64,000 nt of DNA from Bacillus norwichensis. Its GTDB lineage: Bacteria > Bacillota > Bacilli > Bacillales > Bacillaceae_C. Position numbers and translations under genes: made by a program. The stretch spans positions 94,937 to 158,936 of the forward strand of contig NZ_JACSPV010000004.1 of the NCBI RefSeq assembly GCF_014836955.1, in the 5' to 3' direction. Shown here in pieces: positions 16,774 through 26,357 of the stretch. The notes under the pieces are model-generated. The model did not search any database. It was not told the origin of the DNA and was given only the letters and a program-made list of their open reading frames with translations. Numbering within the stretch: position 1 is the first letter of the stretch; the number at the start of each line of letters is the position of its first letter.

Positions 16774-19171
16774 TGTTTTCTCTCCCTTTCCCCAATTTTA
16801 ACTTTGTCAATGTAAATACGCCGATTCCTGCTATGAAAAGAACAACAACTTCAAGCATTGTATCGAAAGCACGAAAATCTCCCAAAATCGCATTGACAAT
16901 ATTCTTTCCGCCTGTTAACTCATCTGCTTTTTCAAAAAAGCCGGAAATGGTATTGAATAATTTACCGCTTTGAACGGAAAGTGCCGTCATGACAAAAATC
17001 GCACCTACCGAAATCGAGATAAGCAGATTGATCGACTTCACCCTCGGAGTTGACTTATCCATCCCTCTTTCCCACTTAGGCAAGAAATAGAAACAAAGCA
17101 AAAACAATACAGTTGTAACTGTCTCAACGACAATTTGCGTTAGGGCTAAATCTGGGGCACGGAAGATAACAAACAACGCGGCGATTCCATAGCCTAGGAC
17201 CCCATTCAACAGCATGGCTGTCACCCTTGTTGTGACAAACGGGATAGCGATGCCTGCAGCCAGCATAACTAGAACAAGAACCCACTCATATAAGCGGACA
17301 GGTGCATATTGTATCTGGTCAATAGAAAAAGCTCCTGTCATAAATAAAGTTCCCCCAATGGCTAATATGAAAAAGAGATAAATATATCGGAAATAATCTT
17401 GGAGAGCTCCAGTCATATAAAATCTAGTAAAGGCAGTAGAACTACTCTCCAGCCTTAGCAGAGTATTGTTATAAAGAGTGTCAAATGACCATGAAGTTGG
17501 AAAAAGCTTAAAAACTCCTTTCCACCTTTTCATGTATCGATAAAGTAGAGCTCCGAAAGCAATCACACCGATAGTCATAAAAATCTCTGTATTAAAACCA
17601 TGCCAAATAGATATTGAATGACTTAATTCACCGGTATCCGCCAGCATAGGAAAAATACCAAGCATAGCCGGACGTAACAAAAAGTCGCCTACCATATTCG
17701 GATAAAAGAAAATAACCAAAACTAACAGGGCTAAAATACCTGGTGGAATCAGCATACCAGCAGGTGCTTCGTGTACTTCGCGTTCTCCAACGTCAATATG
17801 TTTTTTTCCTAAGAAGGTTTTAAAAACGATAATCATGCTGTAAACAAATGTTAAAACACTGGCTGTCCATGCAATCACGGGAATAAGAAAACCCCAAGAT
17901 TCCAGTGAAAAAAAATCCAAACTGGTTATGCTTAAAATAGCAGTAAAGAACATTTCTTTACTTAGGAAACCATTAAAAGGCGGCAAACCAGCCATTGAAA
18001 AACTACCAATGATTGCGATCGTAAACGAAACAGGCATAAAAGACATCAATCCGCCTAACCGTCGTATATCCCTTGTTCCAACCTCATGGTCAACAATGCC
18101 CACAACCATAAACAAGGCTCCCTTAAATGTAGAATGGTTGATCAGATGGAACAGTCCTGCAAAAGTCGCCTGTGTATATATAATTGTCTTTACATCCGAA
18201 TCCAAACTCAAGGAAATTGATCCAATTCCAAGCAGACTCATGATTAATCCCAGTTGACTAATCGTAGAGTATGCCAATAAAGCTTTTAAATCAGTTTGGC
18301 GAACGGCCGAGAAGGACCCCCAAAATAGCGTTATAAGACCTATCCCCGTCACGAGCAAGAACCAAAGTTCCTCTCCACCGAAAACAGGCGTAAACCGGGC
18401 AACTAAATAAATACCCGCTTTGACCATCGTGGCTGAATGCAAGTAAGCACTAACTGGCGTGGGCGCCTCCATTGCATCCGGCAACCAAATATGGAAAGGA
18501 AACTGAGCTGATTTTGTGAAGGCACCTATCAACAATAGGACCAAGGCAGGAGTAAACAACGGATGATGAATATCAACAGCCGTTAAAATCTCTCTCATAC
18601 TCATCGTACCAGTCATCAAATAAATCATGATAAAGCTGGTAAGCATGGCCAACCCGCCGCATACAGTTATCAACATGGCTTTTTGTGCGCCATATCTTGA
18701 TCTCTTTCTGTGAAACCAGAAAGCAATGAGCAGGAATGATGAAATACTTGTAAGTTCCCAAAAAACATATAAAACCATTAAATTATCTGAAAAAACTACA
18801 CCAAGCATGCTGCCCATAAACAGCAGCAAGTAAATATAAAAGTGCTTTAAAGATTCTTCTGAGGATAAATAGTAAATTGAATAGAGGATAACTAGGCTTC
18901 CAATACCAGTGATCAAAAGTCCAAAAATCATGCTAAGTCCATCAAGATATGTAGTAAAGTTAATATCAAAAGAAGGGATCCACCTTATCGAATATGAATA
19001 GGTTTCTCCTTTTGCCACGGAAGGAATATAACGGGCAAGTGTTACAAACAAAGCTACCGGAACCAAGAACACAGACCAGCCTATATGTATAGGAGCTTTT
19101 CTCTTATATAATACAGGAATCAGAACGGCAGCCAGAAAAGGGATCATGATGATCAGATTCAAAGTTACCAA
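16760..19171 (-). CDS. mrpA: Mrp Na+/H+ antiporter subunit A
   Basis: 803 residues, TTG start with SD GTGAGG 7 nt upstream. The NuoL-like antiporter module spans about 1-500, with FWELTSISSFLL and KSAQFPFHIWLPDAMEAPTPVSAYLHSATMVKAG-type core segments. The C-terminal MrpB-like/NuoJ-like part (about 600-795) contains GYGIAALFVIFRAPDLALTQ. First gene of the leftward operon. A -10-like TATAGA lies about 70 bp upstream. Confidence 0.95.
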   Translation of the reverse strand: MVTLNLIIMIPFLAAVLIPVLYKRKAPIHIGWSVFLVPVALFVTLARYIPSVAKGETYSYSIRWIPSFDINFTTYLDGLSMIFGLLITGIGSLVILYSIYYLSSEESLKHFYIYLLLFMGSMLGVVFSDNLMVLYVFWELTSISSFLLIAFWFHRKRSRYGAQKAMLITVCGGLAMLTSFIMIYLMTGTMSMREILTAVDIHHPLFTPALVLLLIGAFTKSAQFPFHIWLPDAMEAPTPVSAYLHSATMVKAGIYLVARFTPVFGGEELWFLLVTGIGLITLFWGSFSAVRQTDLKALLAYSTISQLGLIMSLLGIGSISLSLDSDVKTIIYTQATFAGLFHLINHSTFKGALFMVVGIVDHEVGTRDIRRLGGLMSFMPVSFTIAIIGSFSMAGLPPFNGFLSKEMFFTAILSITSLDFFSLESWGFLIPVIAWTASVLTFVYSMIIVFKTFLGKKHIDVGEREVHEAPAGMLIPPGILALLVLVIFFYPNMVGDFLLRPAMLGIFPMLADTGELSHSISIWHGFNTEIFMTIGVIAFGALLYRYMKRWKGVFKLFPTSWSFDTLYNNTLLRLESSSTAFTRFYMTGALQDYFRYIYLFFILAIGGTLFMTGAFSIDQIQYAPVRLYEWVLVLVMLAAGIAIPFVTTRVTAMLLNGVLGYGIAALFVIFRAPDLALTQIVVETVTTVLFLLCFYFLPKWERGMDKSTPRVKSINLLISISVGAIFVMTALSVQSGKLFNTISGFFEKADELTGGKNIVNAILGDFRAFDTMLEVVVLFIAGIGVFTLTKLKLGKGRENIEDQ

Positions 19172-19881
19172 AACCAGACCTCACTTTCATCGCGCAATTT
19201 GCACTTGCTGTCGAAAATTTATCTATACTTTACATTATTTTGTACTATACAAATACAACATGGAATTCATACAATACTTTTAATTTCTCATTAACATAGA
19301 AAACTCCTTTCATCTCTTGACTCTTACCTCTGCAAACGGGATAATGAGAATCCATAAGGCTCTCTAAAAAAACGCGTGTTCCTCAATTAGTGCAAACAAA
19401 TTCCAGAAAGCAGTATTTATTCTTTCTATAAGCTTCATAAAATTTGCATAGACTGAGCATGTTTAAATGCTTTTGGATAAAGCTAGGGGCCTCTTCAAAG
19501 CACCATGTGTGGCAGTTGCCCTTCAAAGTTGGATTTTTTTATCATTAAAGGAATGAGAGGTATTCAATCTTTACTGATTGAGTATGAAATTCCCTTTGGA
19601 ATCTTTTAATATTGGAGACCTGCTGTTTTAAACCATGTGATGTAATTTAAAAAAAACTTATTTTGAGGAACTGCGAAACGTCACTGTAGGTGATTTGTGT
19701 GAGCTTTTCTTTTTAAATTATACACTAAACATCAAGCGTCTGCACTTTTCAGAATTGAGCGGGCAGAAAATAAAAAGGCCATTTCCAATAATTCAGGTGA
19801 AAGAAAGCTAAGTACATCTTAAAAATTACACTTTGGATAAACAGATTAACTTTCGCTATCAGCCATAAATGTGATGTAGAG
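19172..19881. other. Intergenic region between divergent mrpA and a USP gene
   Basis: 710 bp, AT-rich. I see no gene, tRNA or recognisable riboswitch. The part next to mrpA should hold its promoter. A frame on the minus strand at 19846-20322 is an antisense shadow of the next gene. Confidence 0.5.
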
Positions 19882-20592
19882 GTGAATATTGTCGTGAAAA
19901 ATAGAAGGGGTCGTATGGACGAGAGTATTCTTGTTTGCGTGTATTATGGTCCAAATGGAGAACGGTTGATCAAGCGTGGAGCTAAAATGGCAAACATGCT
20001 GGATTGTCCATTCTATATTTTGACTGTTGATCCGCTTCCATATGATGAATTCGATGCAGAAAAATCTGGGTATATTGATAGGTGGACAGAGTTGTCCGAG
20101 GAATTGGGTGCAGAGGATTTCATACTCATGGATAATGAAACGCGTCCTGCTGCTCAAGCCATTGCAGAGGTTGCGCATAAAAACAATATCACCCAAATTA
20201 TCATCGGGCAAACTGCACAAAACAGATGGGAAGAAATAACAAAAGGCTCCTTTGTCAACGTCCTTTTGAGAGTGATGTCCTTCATTGATATTCATATCGT
20301 ATCTTTCGACCGCACTGTGCAAACAGAGGAAGATTCCGCTTTTGAGGGTGGTGTACGATGCTTCCTTCTCAAAGAAGGAGATGACTATGTTCTAAGTTTT
20401 TCCTGCATGAGAGAAATTTGCTACGAAGGTATTTTTTATAAAGAGATTGGCACTGATTTTAATAATGGAATATTTAAGTATGTGTACCACGGGAAAACAT
20501 ACCAAGTTCAAGTCCATGATAATAAAATTACCGAGCCGATGAAAACACCGAGAAACGTCAAGTTTTATGGTGAAAAAAATCAAAAAAAGTAA
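19882..20592 (+). CDS. Universal stress protein domain of KdpD type, stand-alone
   Basis: Up to 236 residues. Starts at 19882 (GTG), 19894 (GTG) or 19915 (ATG, giving MDESILVCVYYGPNG) are possible; AAGGGG sits shortly before the last. Residues about 13-140 form a UspA-like fold beginning VCVYYGPNGERLIKRGAKMA, the form found inside KdpD sensor kinases, and contain IIIGQTAQNRWEEITKGSF. The C-terminal 80 residues are unassigned. No kinase domain follows. KdpD USP domains of staphylococci bind c-di-AMP, so a cytosolic K+/c-di-AMP-linked role near the Mrp antiporter is possible (inference). Confidence 0.72.
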   Translation: MNIVVKNRRGRMDESILVCVYYGPNGERLIKRGAKMANMLDCPFYILTVDPLPYDEFDAEKSGYIDRWTELSEELGAEDFILMDNETRPAAQAIAEVAHKNNITQIIIGQTAQNRWEEITKGSFVNVLLRVMSFIDIHIVSFDRTVQTEEDSAFEGGVRCFLLKEGDDYVLSFSCMREICYEGIFYKEIGTDFNNGIFKYVYHGKTYQVQVHDNKITEPMKTPRNVKFYGEKNQKK

Positions 20593-20704
20593 AGCATAAG
20601 AAAAGGGAAAGGTGCACAGCCTTGGCGACAAGCACAAAGGGAATTTTACCGTGGGTATTCCTAAGGAGCTGCTCATTCAATTACATCATGAAAAGCATCC
20701 TTGA

Positions 20705-20945
20705 AGCTGTGCCGCAGGAGCACATCTTACTGAATAAACTCCGCGTGACTTGTTCCTTGCACCGATGGACTTAAAGTGCCACGTCCCTGTGGCGAACGTT
20801 GGCACTTTAAGTCCTGTCGGTTCGCTTGCACTAGCACTTCCTGTGCGTCGGCAGGCTCAGACCGCGACGTCCTGTCGGCTCGCTTGCACTAGCACTTCCT
20901 GTGCGTCGCAGTTAGACATTTTAATTCTTAATTCGAACAAAGTAT
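20705..20945. repeat. Intergenic repeat family 2, copy 2
   Basis: Shares its beginning (AGCTGTGCCGCAGGAGCAC) and core (CGACGTCCTGTCGG, CTTGCACTAGCACTTCCTGTG) with copy 1. It contains an internal duplication of the CTTGCACTAGCACTTCCTGTGCGTCG segment. Occupies the gap after the USP gene. A minor ORF through it is not supported as a gene. Confidence 0.78.
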
Positions 20946-20975
20946 CTAATTTTATATTTTCTTCACTCTAAAAAA

Positions 20976-21016
20976 GAAAGGCCTACAGTTTATTTTACTG
21001 TAGACCTTTCTTTTTT
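20976..21016. terminator. Terminator of the AI-2E family transporter gene
   Basis: Stem GAAAGGCCTACAG / CTGTAGACCTTTC with a T-run on both strands. It ends a few bases from the stop at 21020 and could also stop rightward read-through. Confidence 0.88.
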
Positions 21017-21019
21017 CGG

Positions 21020-22042
21020 CTATAGCTTGACCCCTTGTTCCTTATTCGTCACCTCTAGAACATCCAGCAAGAATACGAATACAGGAATTCCAATGATCAG
21101 TCCCCACACACCGAAGAAATTTTGCGAGAATATCAAAACGATGAACGTGTAGAATACTGGCAAATCGGTTTTCGCCGACATCAATTTCGGATTCAGTATA
21201 TAAGCTTCCACCGCATGAATAATCATTATAGCAATCACAACATAAAGAACTTTGATAAAACCGCCGATTGTGTAAGCAATCATACAAAGTGGAATGAGGG
21301 AAATGATAACCCCAGCCACCGGGATAAGGCCGAGGAAGAAAACCATAATCGCTAAAACAAATAGTTGTGGAAAGCCCATAATAGTCAGCGCAATGATCGT
21401 CAAAAGCGTGTTGACAAGAGCGATGACAAATTGTGCCTCAATTACTTTCCCAAATGTACGAGTGAATTTCTTTCCAAAAAACTCAATTTCATAATAGAAC
21501 GGTGCCAACTTACTCGACTTAAATTTGGCCGTAAATTCCTTCAAACGAGGTTTTTCCAATAAGAAAAAGAGACTCAATATTAAAGCAATAATCACTTGGA
21601 CGCTCGTCTTACTGATATCTGTAAAAGATTTCACCAAAAACGATAACCCATTTTCCAAATAAGCCGCAATCTGATTTTTAGATATGATTGTCTCAATAAA
21701 ACTTAAAATGGCATTGTCATGAGGCTGCGAGTAAAATGCAGTGATCTGTACAATCAGCTGGCTAATTTCCGCGGTGATAATAGGGAAATATGTTACCAGC
21801 CCATACGTAAGTATACCTACTATTGCTACATACATAATCAGTACAAGCACCCGCCTATGGACAGGAATCCGTTTGGCTGTAAATTCTATAAGACGATTCA
21901 TTAAATATGAAAAAATAAAGGTCAGCAAAATCAAATTAATCATACTTCTCAAGCTATATAGAATTAGAACAATCAGCGCGAAGATGATAATACGTTTTAC
22001 TCCCTTTTTCTGAAAAAAGGCTGCTACATCCATCAAATACAT
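21020..22042 (-). CDS. AI-2E family (UPF0118) transporter
   Basis: 340 residues with about eight helices in the AI-2E family layout: two N-terminal helices, a long soluble stretch (about 100-200), then a C-terminal block with GLIPVAGVIISLIPL and HAVEAYILNPKLMSAKTDLPVF. SD AAGGGG lies just 2 nt before the first ATG, so a start at the TTG (22036) or ATG (22033) is more likely. Bacillus members include Na+/H+ antiporters and uncharacterised exporters; the substrate is unknown. Confidence 0.82.
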   Translation of the reverse strand: MYLMDVAAFFQKKGVKRIIIFALIVLILYSLRSMINLILLTFIFSYLMNRLIEFTAKRIPVHRRVLVLIMYVAIVGILTYGLVTYFPIITAEISQLIVQITAFYSQPHDNAILSFIETIISKNQIAAYLENGLSFLVKSFTDISKTSVQVIIALILSLFFLLEKPRLKEFTAKFKSSKLAPFYYEIEFFGKKFTRTFGKVIEAQFVIALVNTLLTIIALTIMGFPQLFVLAIMVFFLGLIPVAGVIISLIPLCMIAYTIGGFIKVLYVVIAIMIIHAVEAYILNPKLMSAKTDLPVFYTFIVLIFSQNFFGVWGLIIGIPVFVFLLDVLEVTNKEQGVKL

Positions 22043-22331
22043 TTCCCCTTGCTGTAAATCTTCTATTATTAATTATCACCTACTTAAGCAAAGGATTACA
22101 AGAAAAATTAAATGGAATTTGAAATAAAATTATAAAATCATCGAATAATTGTCCGTTTTGGCTGGACCCTTTAATTGATAGTAATAATGTGGGGCTTCAA
22201 TTAAAGGTGCTGATGGAATTATGCTTCTATTGTCGTTTGAGTGATAACGTTCAGATGTATCAATTATCGGTGAAGTAGACCAAGACAATTGTTAGGTGCT
22301 ATTGATGTTAACATGTTTCCGGATAAAAGAT

Positions 22332-23168
22332 TCACAGCTCCCAACTGGTAACAATGACACCGCTCATATTATCCCCCGATACCTCATACGTATTGCCAAC
22401 CTCCACATCAATGGAGGCTTGATCCGCTAAATGATAATAGGATACCTCGTACTCCTCCCCATTTAAATGAACCATTATAGTTTTTTTCTTTTTTATATAC
22501 TTCAGGTATTGTTCCAAGACAAGATCTTTCTGATGGATGACAGCGCTATGCGGTAAACCAACGTATCGGAAATGCCATGGCTCATATTGTATTCCTGTAA
22601 TTGCTGCTTTTTTCTTAGGGTAACGCAGGATAAATCCATACTTCCATGCGTTCTTTTCCAGCCACTTTCCTTCACGCGCGTTTTCCATCTTCATTTTGGA
22701 TGAACCAATATCCAAAGATAACCCTGCATTATGTTCGCTGAAGCCTGCGGGCATTGCATATTCTGTCCCCATCTCCAAGTAAAGTTGTTCTTGTTCTTCA
22801 AAGGTTCGATACCCACTATTTATCATAAAATCATCGATGCCATCTTTCGCGGCGGCTTTGATCATCTTTGAAAATTCATTCGCAACATGTTCGGACAATC
22901 GTATATCTGGCTGTAACAAACTATACCCTTGTACTAAAAAGGTATTGTCGGATAAATGAATGATGTCCTTCATGATTCCGGAGTCCTGCACAGGATAGCC
23001 CTGATTGATCAATAATAGATGCCCTGAGTAAATTTGTCCCTTTTCAATCGATATGGTGGACCCCAAAAATTTTTCATTCGGCTCCCTAATATCAATCTTT
23101 GGTTGTGAATATATGTATTTTGCAATGATTAAAAGTAACAATAAAATAGTTAAAACTGCTTTTTTCAT
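22332..23168 (-). CDS. vanY: D-alanyl-D-alanine carboxypeptidase, VanY family
   Basis: 278 residues: N-terminal signal anchor (about 1-21), extracytoplasmic VanY domain (about 60-225). Visible zinc-site motifs are SGYRTFEEQ, SEHNAGLSLDIG (SxHxxGxxxD) and EPWHFRYVG (ExWH). It removes the terminal D-Ala from peptidoglycan stem peptides. A C-terminal 45-residue extension is unassigned. SD GGAGG. Downstream of a VanRS-like two-component pair on the same strand. Confidence 0.88.
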   Translation of the reverse strand: MKKAVLTILLLLLIIAKYIYSQPKIDIREPNEKFLGSTISIEKGQIYSGHLLLINQGYPVQDSGIMKDIIHLSDNTFLVQGYSLLQPDIRLSEHVANEFSKMIKAAAKDGIDDFMINSGYRTFEEQEQLYLEMGTEYAMPAGFSEHNAGLSLDIGSSKMKMENAREGKWLEKNAWKYGFILRYPKKKAAITGIQYEPWHFRYVGLPHSAVIHQKDLVLEQYLKYIKKKKTIMVHLNGEEYEVSYYHLADQASIDVEVGNTYEVSGDNMSGVIVTSWEL

Positions 23169-23240
23169 ATAATCGTCCTCCTACAAGTCCATCGTAGGAA
23201 AGATTATTTAAGAAAACGAAAAGATATTATTAAGTTTTTC

Positions 23241-24335
23241 TTAAGTTTTTAAAGGAAGGCGTACTACAAACATAGTTTGGACTAGATCACTTTTAGCAGT
23301 AATGGTGCCTTGATGCTGCTCGACGATATTTTTAGCAATGAACAGACCAAGCCCCGTGCCGCCATCATTAACAGATCGAGATCTGTCACCTGTATAGAAG
23401 ACATCAAAAATATGGTCTAAGCTTTCCGGAGTGATATAATTCCCATAGTTAATCACTTCCACGACAGCATACTCATTTTCGACATGCCCCTTAATGTCAA
23501 TAAATTCACCGTCAGTACCGTAACGCACTGCATTTGAAAAAAGATTTTCAAATACCCTCGCTAGCATTTCTCCATCCCCATTTATATGTAATCCAGGTAC
23601 AGTATCCATTCTGGCTGTTAATCGTCCTTTTTCAAATACGGGGTAAAACTCCTCTTTTAATTGTAATAGCAATTCGCCGAGATCTAATGCTTCCTCTTCC
23701 ATTTTTAACATCCCGTAATTCATCCGCGAAACTTCAAACAGTTCATCAATGAGTTTTTCCAGTCGAGTAGACTTGGTATGAGCGACTTTCAAATAGTGCT
23801 TGATTTGGTCTTCAGTTAGATTATTTTCCTTTAAAATCAGATCCAAGTAGCCTAATACGGAGGTTAGAGGTGTACGTAAATCATGGGCCAAATTGACAAT
23901 CAATTGATCTTTGCTGCTCTCCGCAAAGTCCCCTCTCTCTAATGACTCCTTCAACTTTTCTCCTGCTCTGTTAACATCCCCCGCAATATCGCCGAGTTCA
24001 TCATTCGTTCTAATCTGTATCTGAGTATTAAAATCTCCATTAGCAAGCTGATGAATTCCTGTAGAAATTTCCTTAAAAAAGGAACTATAAGACTTTGTTA
24101 GAAAAAAGAAAAACACAACTGAAAGTGGTACAAAAATGAGAAGAAAAAAATTAATATCCCCTATAGCAGCTATCATTCTACGAATTTGTGCAAGAGAATC
24201 CTCCGCCTTCACCTCTGATTGATAATAAAACTGAAGAATTCTATACAGTGCATATGTAAGACCTCCAGCGGCAGCCATACTCATGCAAAGACGGATGATC
24301 ATTTGAGTTCGAAAGCTTTGAAGAAATTTACCCAT
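23241..24335 (-). CDS. Sensor histidine kinase, VanS-like
   Basis: 364 residues from the ATG at 24335, which overlaps the regulator stop (ATGGGTAA). Two membrane helices (about 15-35 and 57-77), a short loop between them, HAMP (about 80-135), H-box NLAHDLRTPLTSVLGYLD, N-box FENLFSNAVRY, and G-box DGGTGLGLFIAKNI. The tiny extracytoplasmic loop suggests intramembrane or lipid-linked sensing. Pairs with the regulator encoded just upstream; output probably includes vanY. Confidence 0.88.
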   Translation of the reverse strand: MGKFLQSFRTQMIIRLCMSMAAAGGLTYALYRILQFYYQSEVKAEDSLAQIRRMIAAIGDINFFLLIFVPLSVVFFFFLTKSYSSFFKEISTGIHQLANGDFNTQIQIRTNDELGDIAGDVNRAGEKLKESLERGDFAESSKDQLIVNLAHDLRTPLTSVLGYLDLILKENNLTEDQIKHYLKVAHTKSTRLEKLIDELFEVSRMNYGMLKMEEEALDLGELLLQLKEEFYPVFEKGRLTARMDTVPGLHINGDGEMLARVFENLFSNAVRYGTDGEFIDIKGHVENEYAVVEVINYGNYITPESLDHIFDVFYTGDRSRSVNDGGTGLGLFIAKNIVEQHQGTITAKSDLVQTMFVVRLPLKT

Positions 24336-25011
24336 TAAACTTATACCCAATTCCCCAAACAGTTTTGATGAACTTGTTTTTGTTTTGATTCTCTTTCAAC
24401 TTCTTTCTTAGTCCACGAATATGTACCATAACCGTGTTGCTGCTTCCATAATAGGCTTCTCCCCAAACATTTCGAAATATATTTTCTGTACTGAACACTT
24501 TATTTGGGTAGCTCGCCAACAGATATAGAATATCGAACTCCTTGGGTGTTAGTTCGATGAGTTCACCATACAGCTTTACTGTCCGTTCATCTGAATTCAA
24601 AACCAAGCCGCCAGTAATGAGTTCATTTTTCCCCATGGAATGTTCTATCAGTTTTGAACGCCTAAGCTGAGCATTTACCCGAGCTACCAGTTCCATCGGA
24701 TTGAATGGCTTTACCATATAATCATCTGCTCCCATGACAAGGCCAGTAATTTTATCCAAGTCCGATGCCTTGGCACTCAAAAAAATCACTGGCAGATGAT
24801 TTTGCTCCCTTATTTTCTGCACGACCTCATATCCATCCATTTCTGGCATCATAATATCCAATATAGCTAAGTCAACATTTTGAGATTGTATGACTTTTAG
24901 CGCTTCAATACCATTAAAAACAGTAATAGGCTGATAACCTTCTTTTTTCATATGCAAGGACACCAAGTCCGCAATCTCCTTATCATCATCAGCCACTAAA
25001 ATTGTAGTCAC
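24328..25011 (-). CDS. OmpR/PhoB-type response regulator, VanR-like
   Basis: 227 residues, GTG start. Receiver domain with acidic pocket DDD, phospho-acceptor Asp in DLAILDIMMPEMDGYE (about residue 53), and conserved Lys in MVKPF. The C-terminal winged helix (about 130-225) ends WGIGYKFNG. Overlaps the kinase gene. No vanH, vanA or vanX nearby, so this is not a glycopeptide-resistance operon. Confidence 0.9.
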   Translation of the reverse strand: MTTILVADDDKEIADLVSLHMKKEGYQPITVFNGIEALKVIQSQNVDLAILDIMMPEMDGYEVVQKIREQNHLPVIFLSAKASDLDKITGLVMGADDYMVKPFNPMELVARVNAQLRRSKLIEHSMGKNELITGGLVLNSDERTVKLYGELIELTPKEFDILYLLASYPNKVFSTENIFRNVWGEAYYGSSNTVMVHIRGLRKKLKENQNKNKFIKTVWGIGYKFNG

Positions 25012-25180
25012 TTGCCCGTCACCGCCTTGAAAATTAAACTTTCTTTCCCCATATTAGCACATGTATAATTTTATTTTTTACTCAAATTTACACTGTTGCA
25101 GTTCTCAGCCATCACTGCATTTGACCTAATCCTTATCCAGCACTAGATAACTTCACTTCTTTATACTTCTATTTTTTCTA

Positions 25181-25213
25181 ACAAAAAATGAAGCACCCTG
25201 AAGGCACTTCATT
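25181..25213 (-). terminator. Intrinsic terminator
   Basis: On the minus strand AATGAAGTGCC-TTCA-GGGTGCTTCATT is followed by TTTTG. It is about 275 bp after the methyltransferase stop. The rest of 25012-25488 shows no gene. Confidence 0.75.
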
Positions 25214-25488
25214 CCTGTTGTAAATTCTCGAATGTTTCCATATACCTTTACACTCATTTTAACCCAGCTTCACGGCACTTCCCTTTCGAGTCTATTATTG
25301 CTATTAATCTTCCAGAGAGTCATCTGCTTTTTCATTTGATAGGACTGAGCCCTTAAAAGCTCTTTTACTTAAAGCACGAGCTCTAAAAGTTTAAATAACG
25401 CCTTCTTTATTAATTAAATAGTAGAAGCGCTAACGAACTTTAAAATTTCCAAAAAGCAACTCCCAGCATATAGGAAGTTCTTCGCAAA

Positions 25489-26340
25489 CTATAGACTACA
25501 CCTAAATATACGACAGCCCAAAATATCCTTATAAAGAATGGATAAGTGATGATGTTTCTCAAAGATTTTATAAAATGAAGGATCTATATCCTTTGAAAGA
25601 GAATAATCATTGGAAACGTCCATTTTTTGAATATCGGGGTGGAGCTCAACTTTTTCCACTTCGATTTTTTCAAAGCCGACTTTTTCAAAATGGGCAAGCC
25701 ACTCTTGCTCACTAAGCAATTGCCTTACTCCATAAAAGTCTAATATTTCCTTCATTTGCTTTTCAGAAATATCTGTTTCACGCATCATTTCAATGGCCAA
25801 TAAAACGCCGTTTGGCTTCAAAACCCGCTTATATTCTGGAATTGTTTTCGAGATATCTGTGAATGCAGTGACGGATTCAGAAAGAAGAAGATCAAAAGAG
25901 CCATTTTTAAAAGGAAGGTTTTCTGCAGTTCCATACTGAGTTTCGATTTGAAGATTCATCGATTGAAATCTTTTTTTGGCTTTCTCTAACATCATTTTAT
26001 TGTAATCCAACGCTGTGACTTGACATTGATACTGTTTTGAAATTAATGCTGATGTCTGTCCCGTTCCACAACCGACATCTAGTACTTTCGTGGATGCATC
26101 CATTTTTTCCTTCGATAACATTCTTCTTGTAAGATTCAGCCCTCCAGGATGGGCACCTCCAACCCCGAACAAGGCCAAGCAATTCAAATATGTGCTTTCC
26201 ACCTGCATTACCGCCTTTTGTTTAAAGTCTCCTATATGGTATTCAAAAAGGCGGCAAATGCCTCCAAAATTGGGGTCAGACCCCTTTAGCACACTAAAGG
26301 AGTTCTGATTCCCAAAAAACTGTTTATCATTCAGCAGCAA
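25489..26340 (-). CDS. Class I SAM-dependent methyltransferase with repeat-derived 5' end
   Basis: Open frame of 283 residues. SAM motif I VLDVGCGTGQTSAL (about 86-99), acidic residue after strand 2 (TALDYNK) and LLLSESVTAF are clear. Homology-like sequence begins near LFEYHIGDF (about residue 31). The preceding 25-30 residues are translated through a copy of the palindromic repeat at 26272-26314. There is no ATG with an SD before 26208; GGAGG at about 26262-26266 is followed by ATT, not ATG. The start is therefore uncertain: 26340, a rare codon near 26255, or the ATG at 26208. Substrate unknown. Confidence 0.75.
   Translation of the reverse strand: MLLNDKQFFGNQNSFSVLKGSDPNFGGICRLFEYHIGDFKQKAVMQVESTYLNCLALFGVGGAHPGGLNLTRRMLSKEKMDASTKVLDVGCGTGQTSALISKQYQCQVTALDYNKMMLEKAKKRFQSMNLQIETQYGTAENLPFKNGSFDLLLSESVTAFTDISKTIPEYKRVLKPNGVLLAIEMMRETDISEKQMKEILDFYGVRQLLSEQEWLAHFEKVGFEKIEVEKVELHPDIQKMDVSNDYSLSKDIDPSFYKIFEKHHHLSILYKDILGCRIFRCSL
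26272..26314. repeat. Palindromic GGGGTCAGACCCC repeat, copy 2 (degenerate)
   Basis: Left arm GGGGTCAGACCCCTTTAG is identical in design to the element at 6892-6933. The right arm is diverged (CTAAAGGAGTTCTGATTCCC). It lies across the 5' end of the methyltransferase frame. Confidence 0.82.
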
Positions 26341-26357
26341 TATTTTTCTGCATTTTT

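Noticed and set aside
19172-19881. c-di-AMP (ydaO) or other riboswitch upstream of the USP gene
   Set aside because: I looked because of the K+/Na+ context but saw no conserved ydaO-type landmarks.
20027-20322. Antisense and alternative-frame ORFs in the USP gene
   Set aside because: Both overlap the KdpD-type USP frame, which has clear domain motifs; they have none.
22332-25011. Vancomycin resistance operon
   Set aside because: Only regulator, kinase and carboxypeptidase are present; vanH, the D-Ala-D-Lac ligase and vanX are absent.
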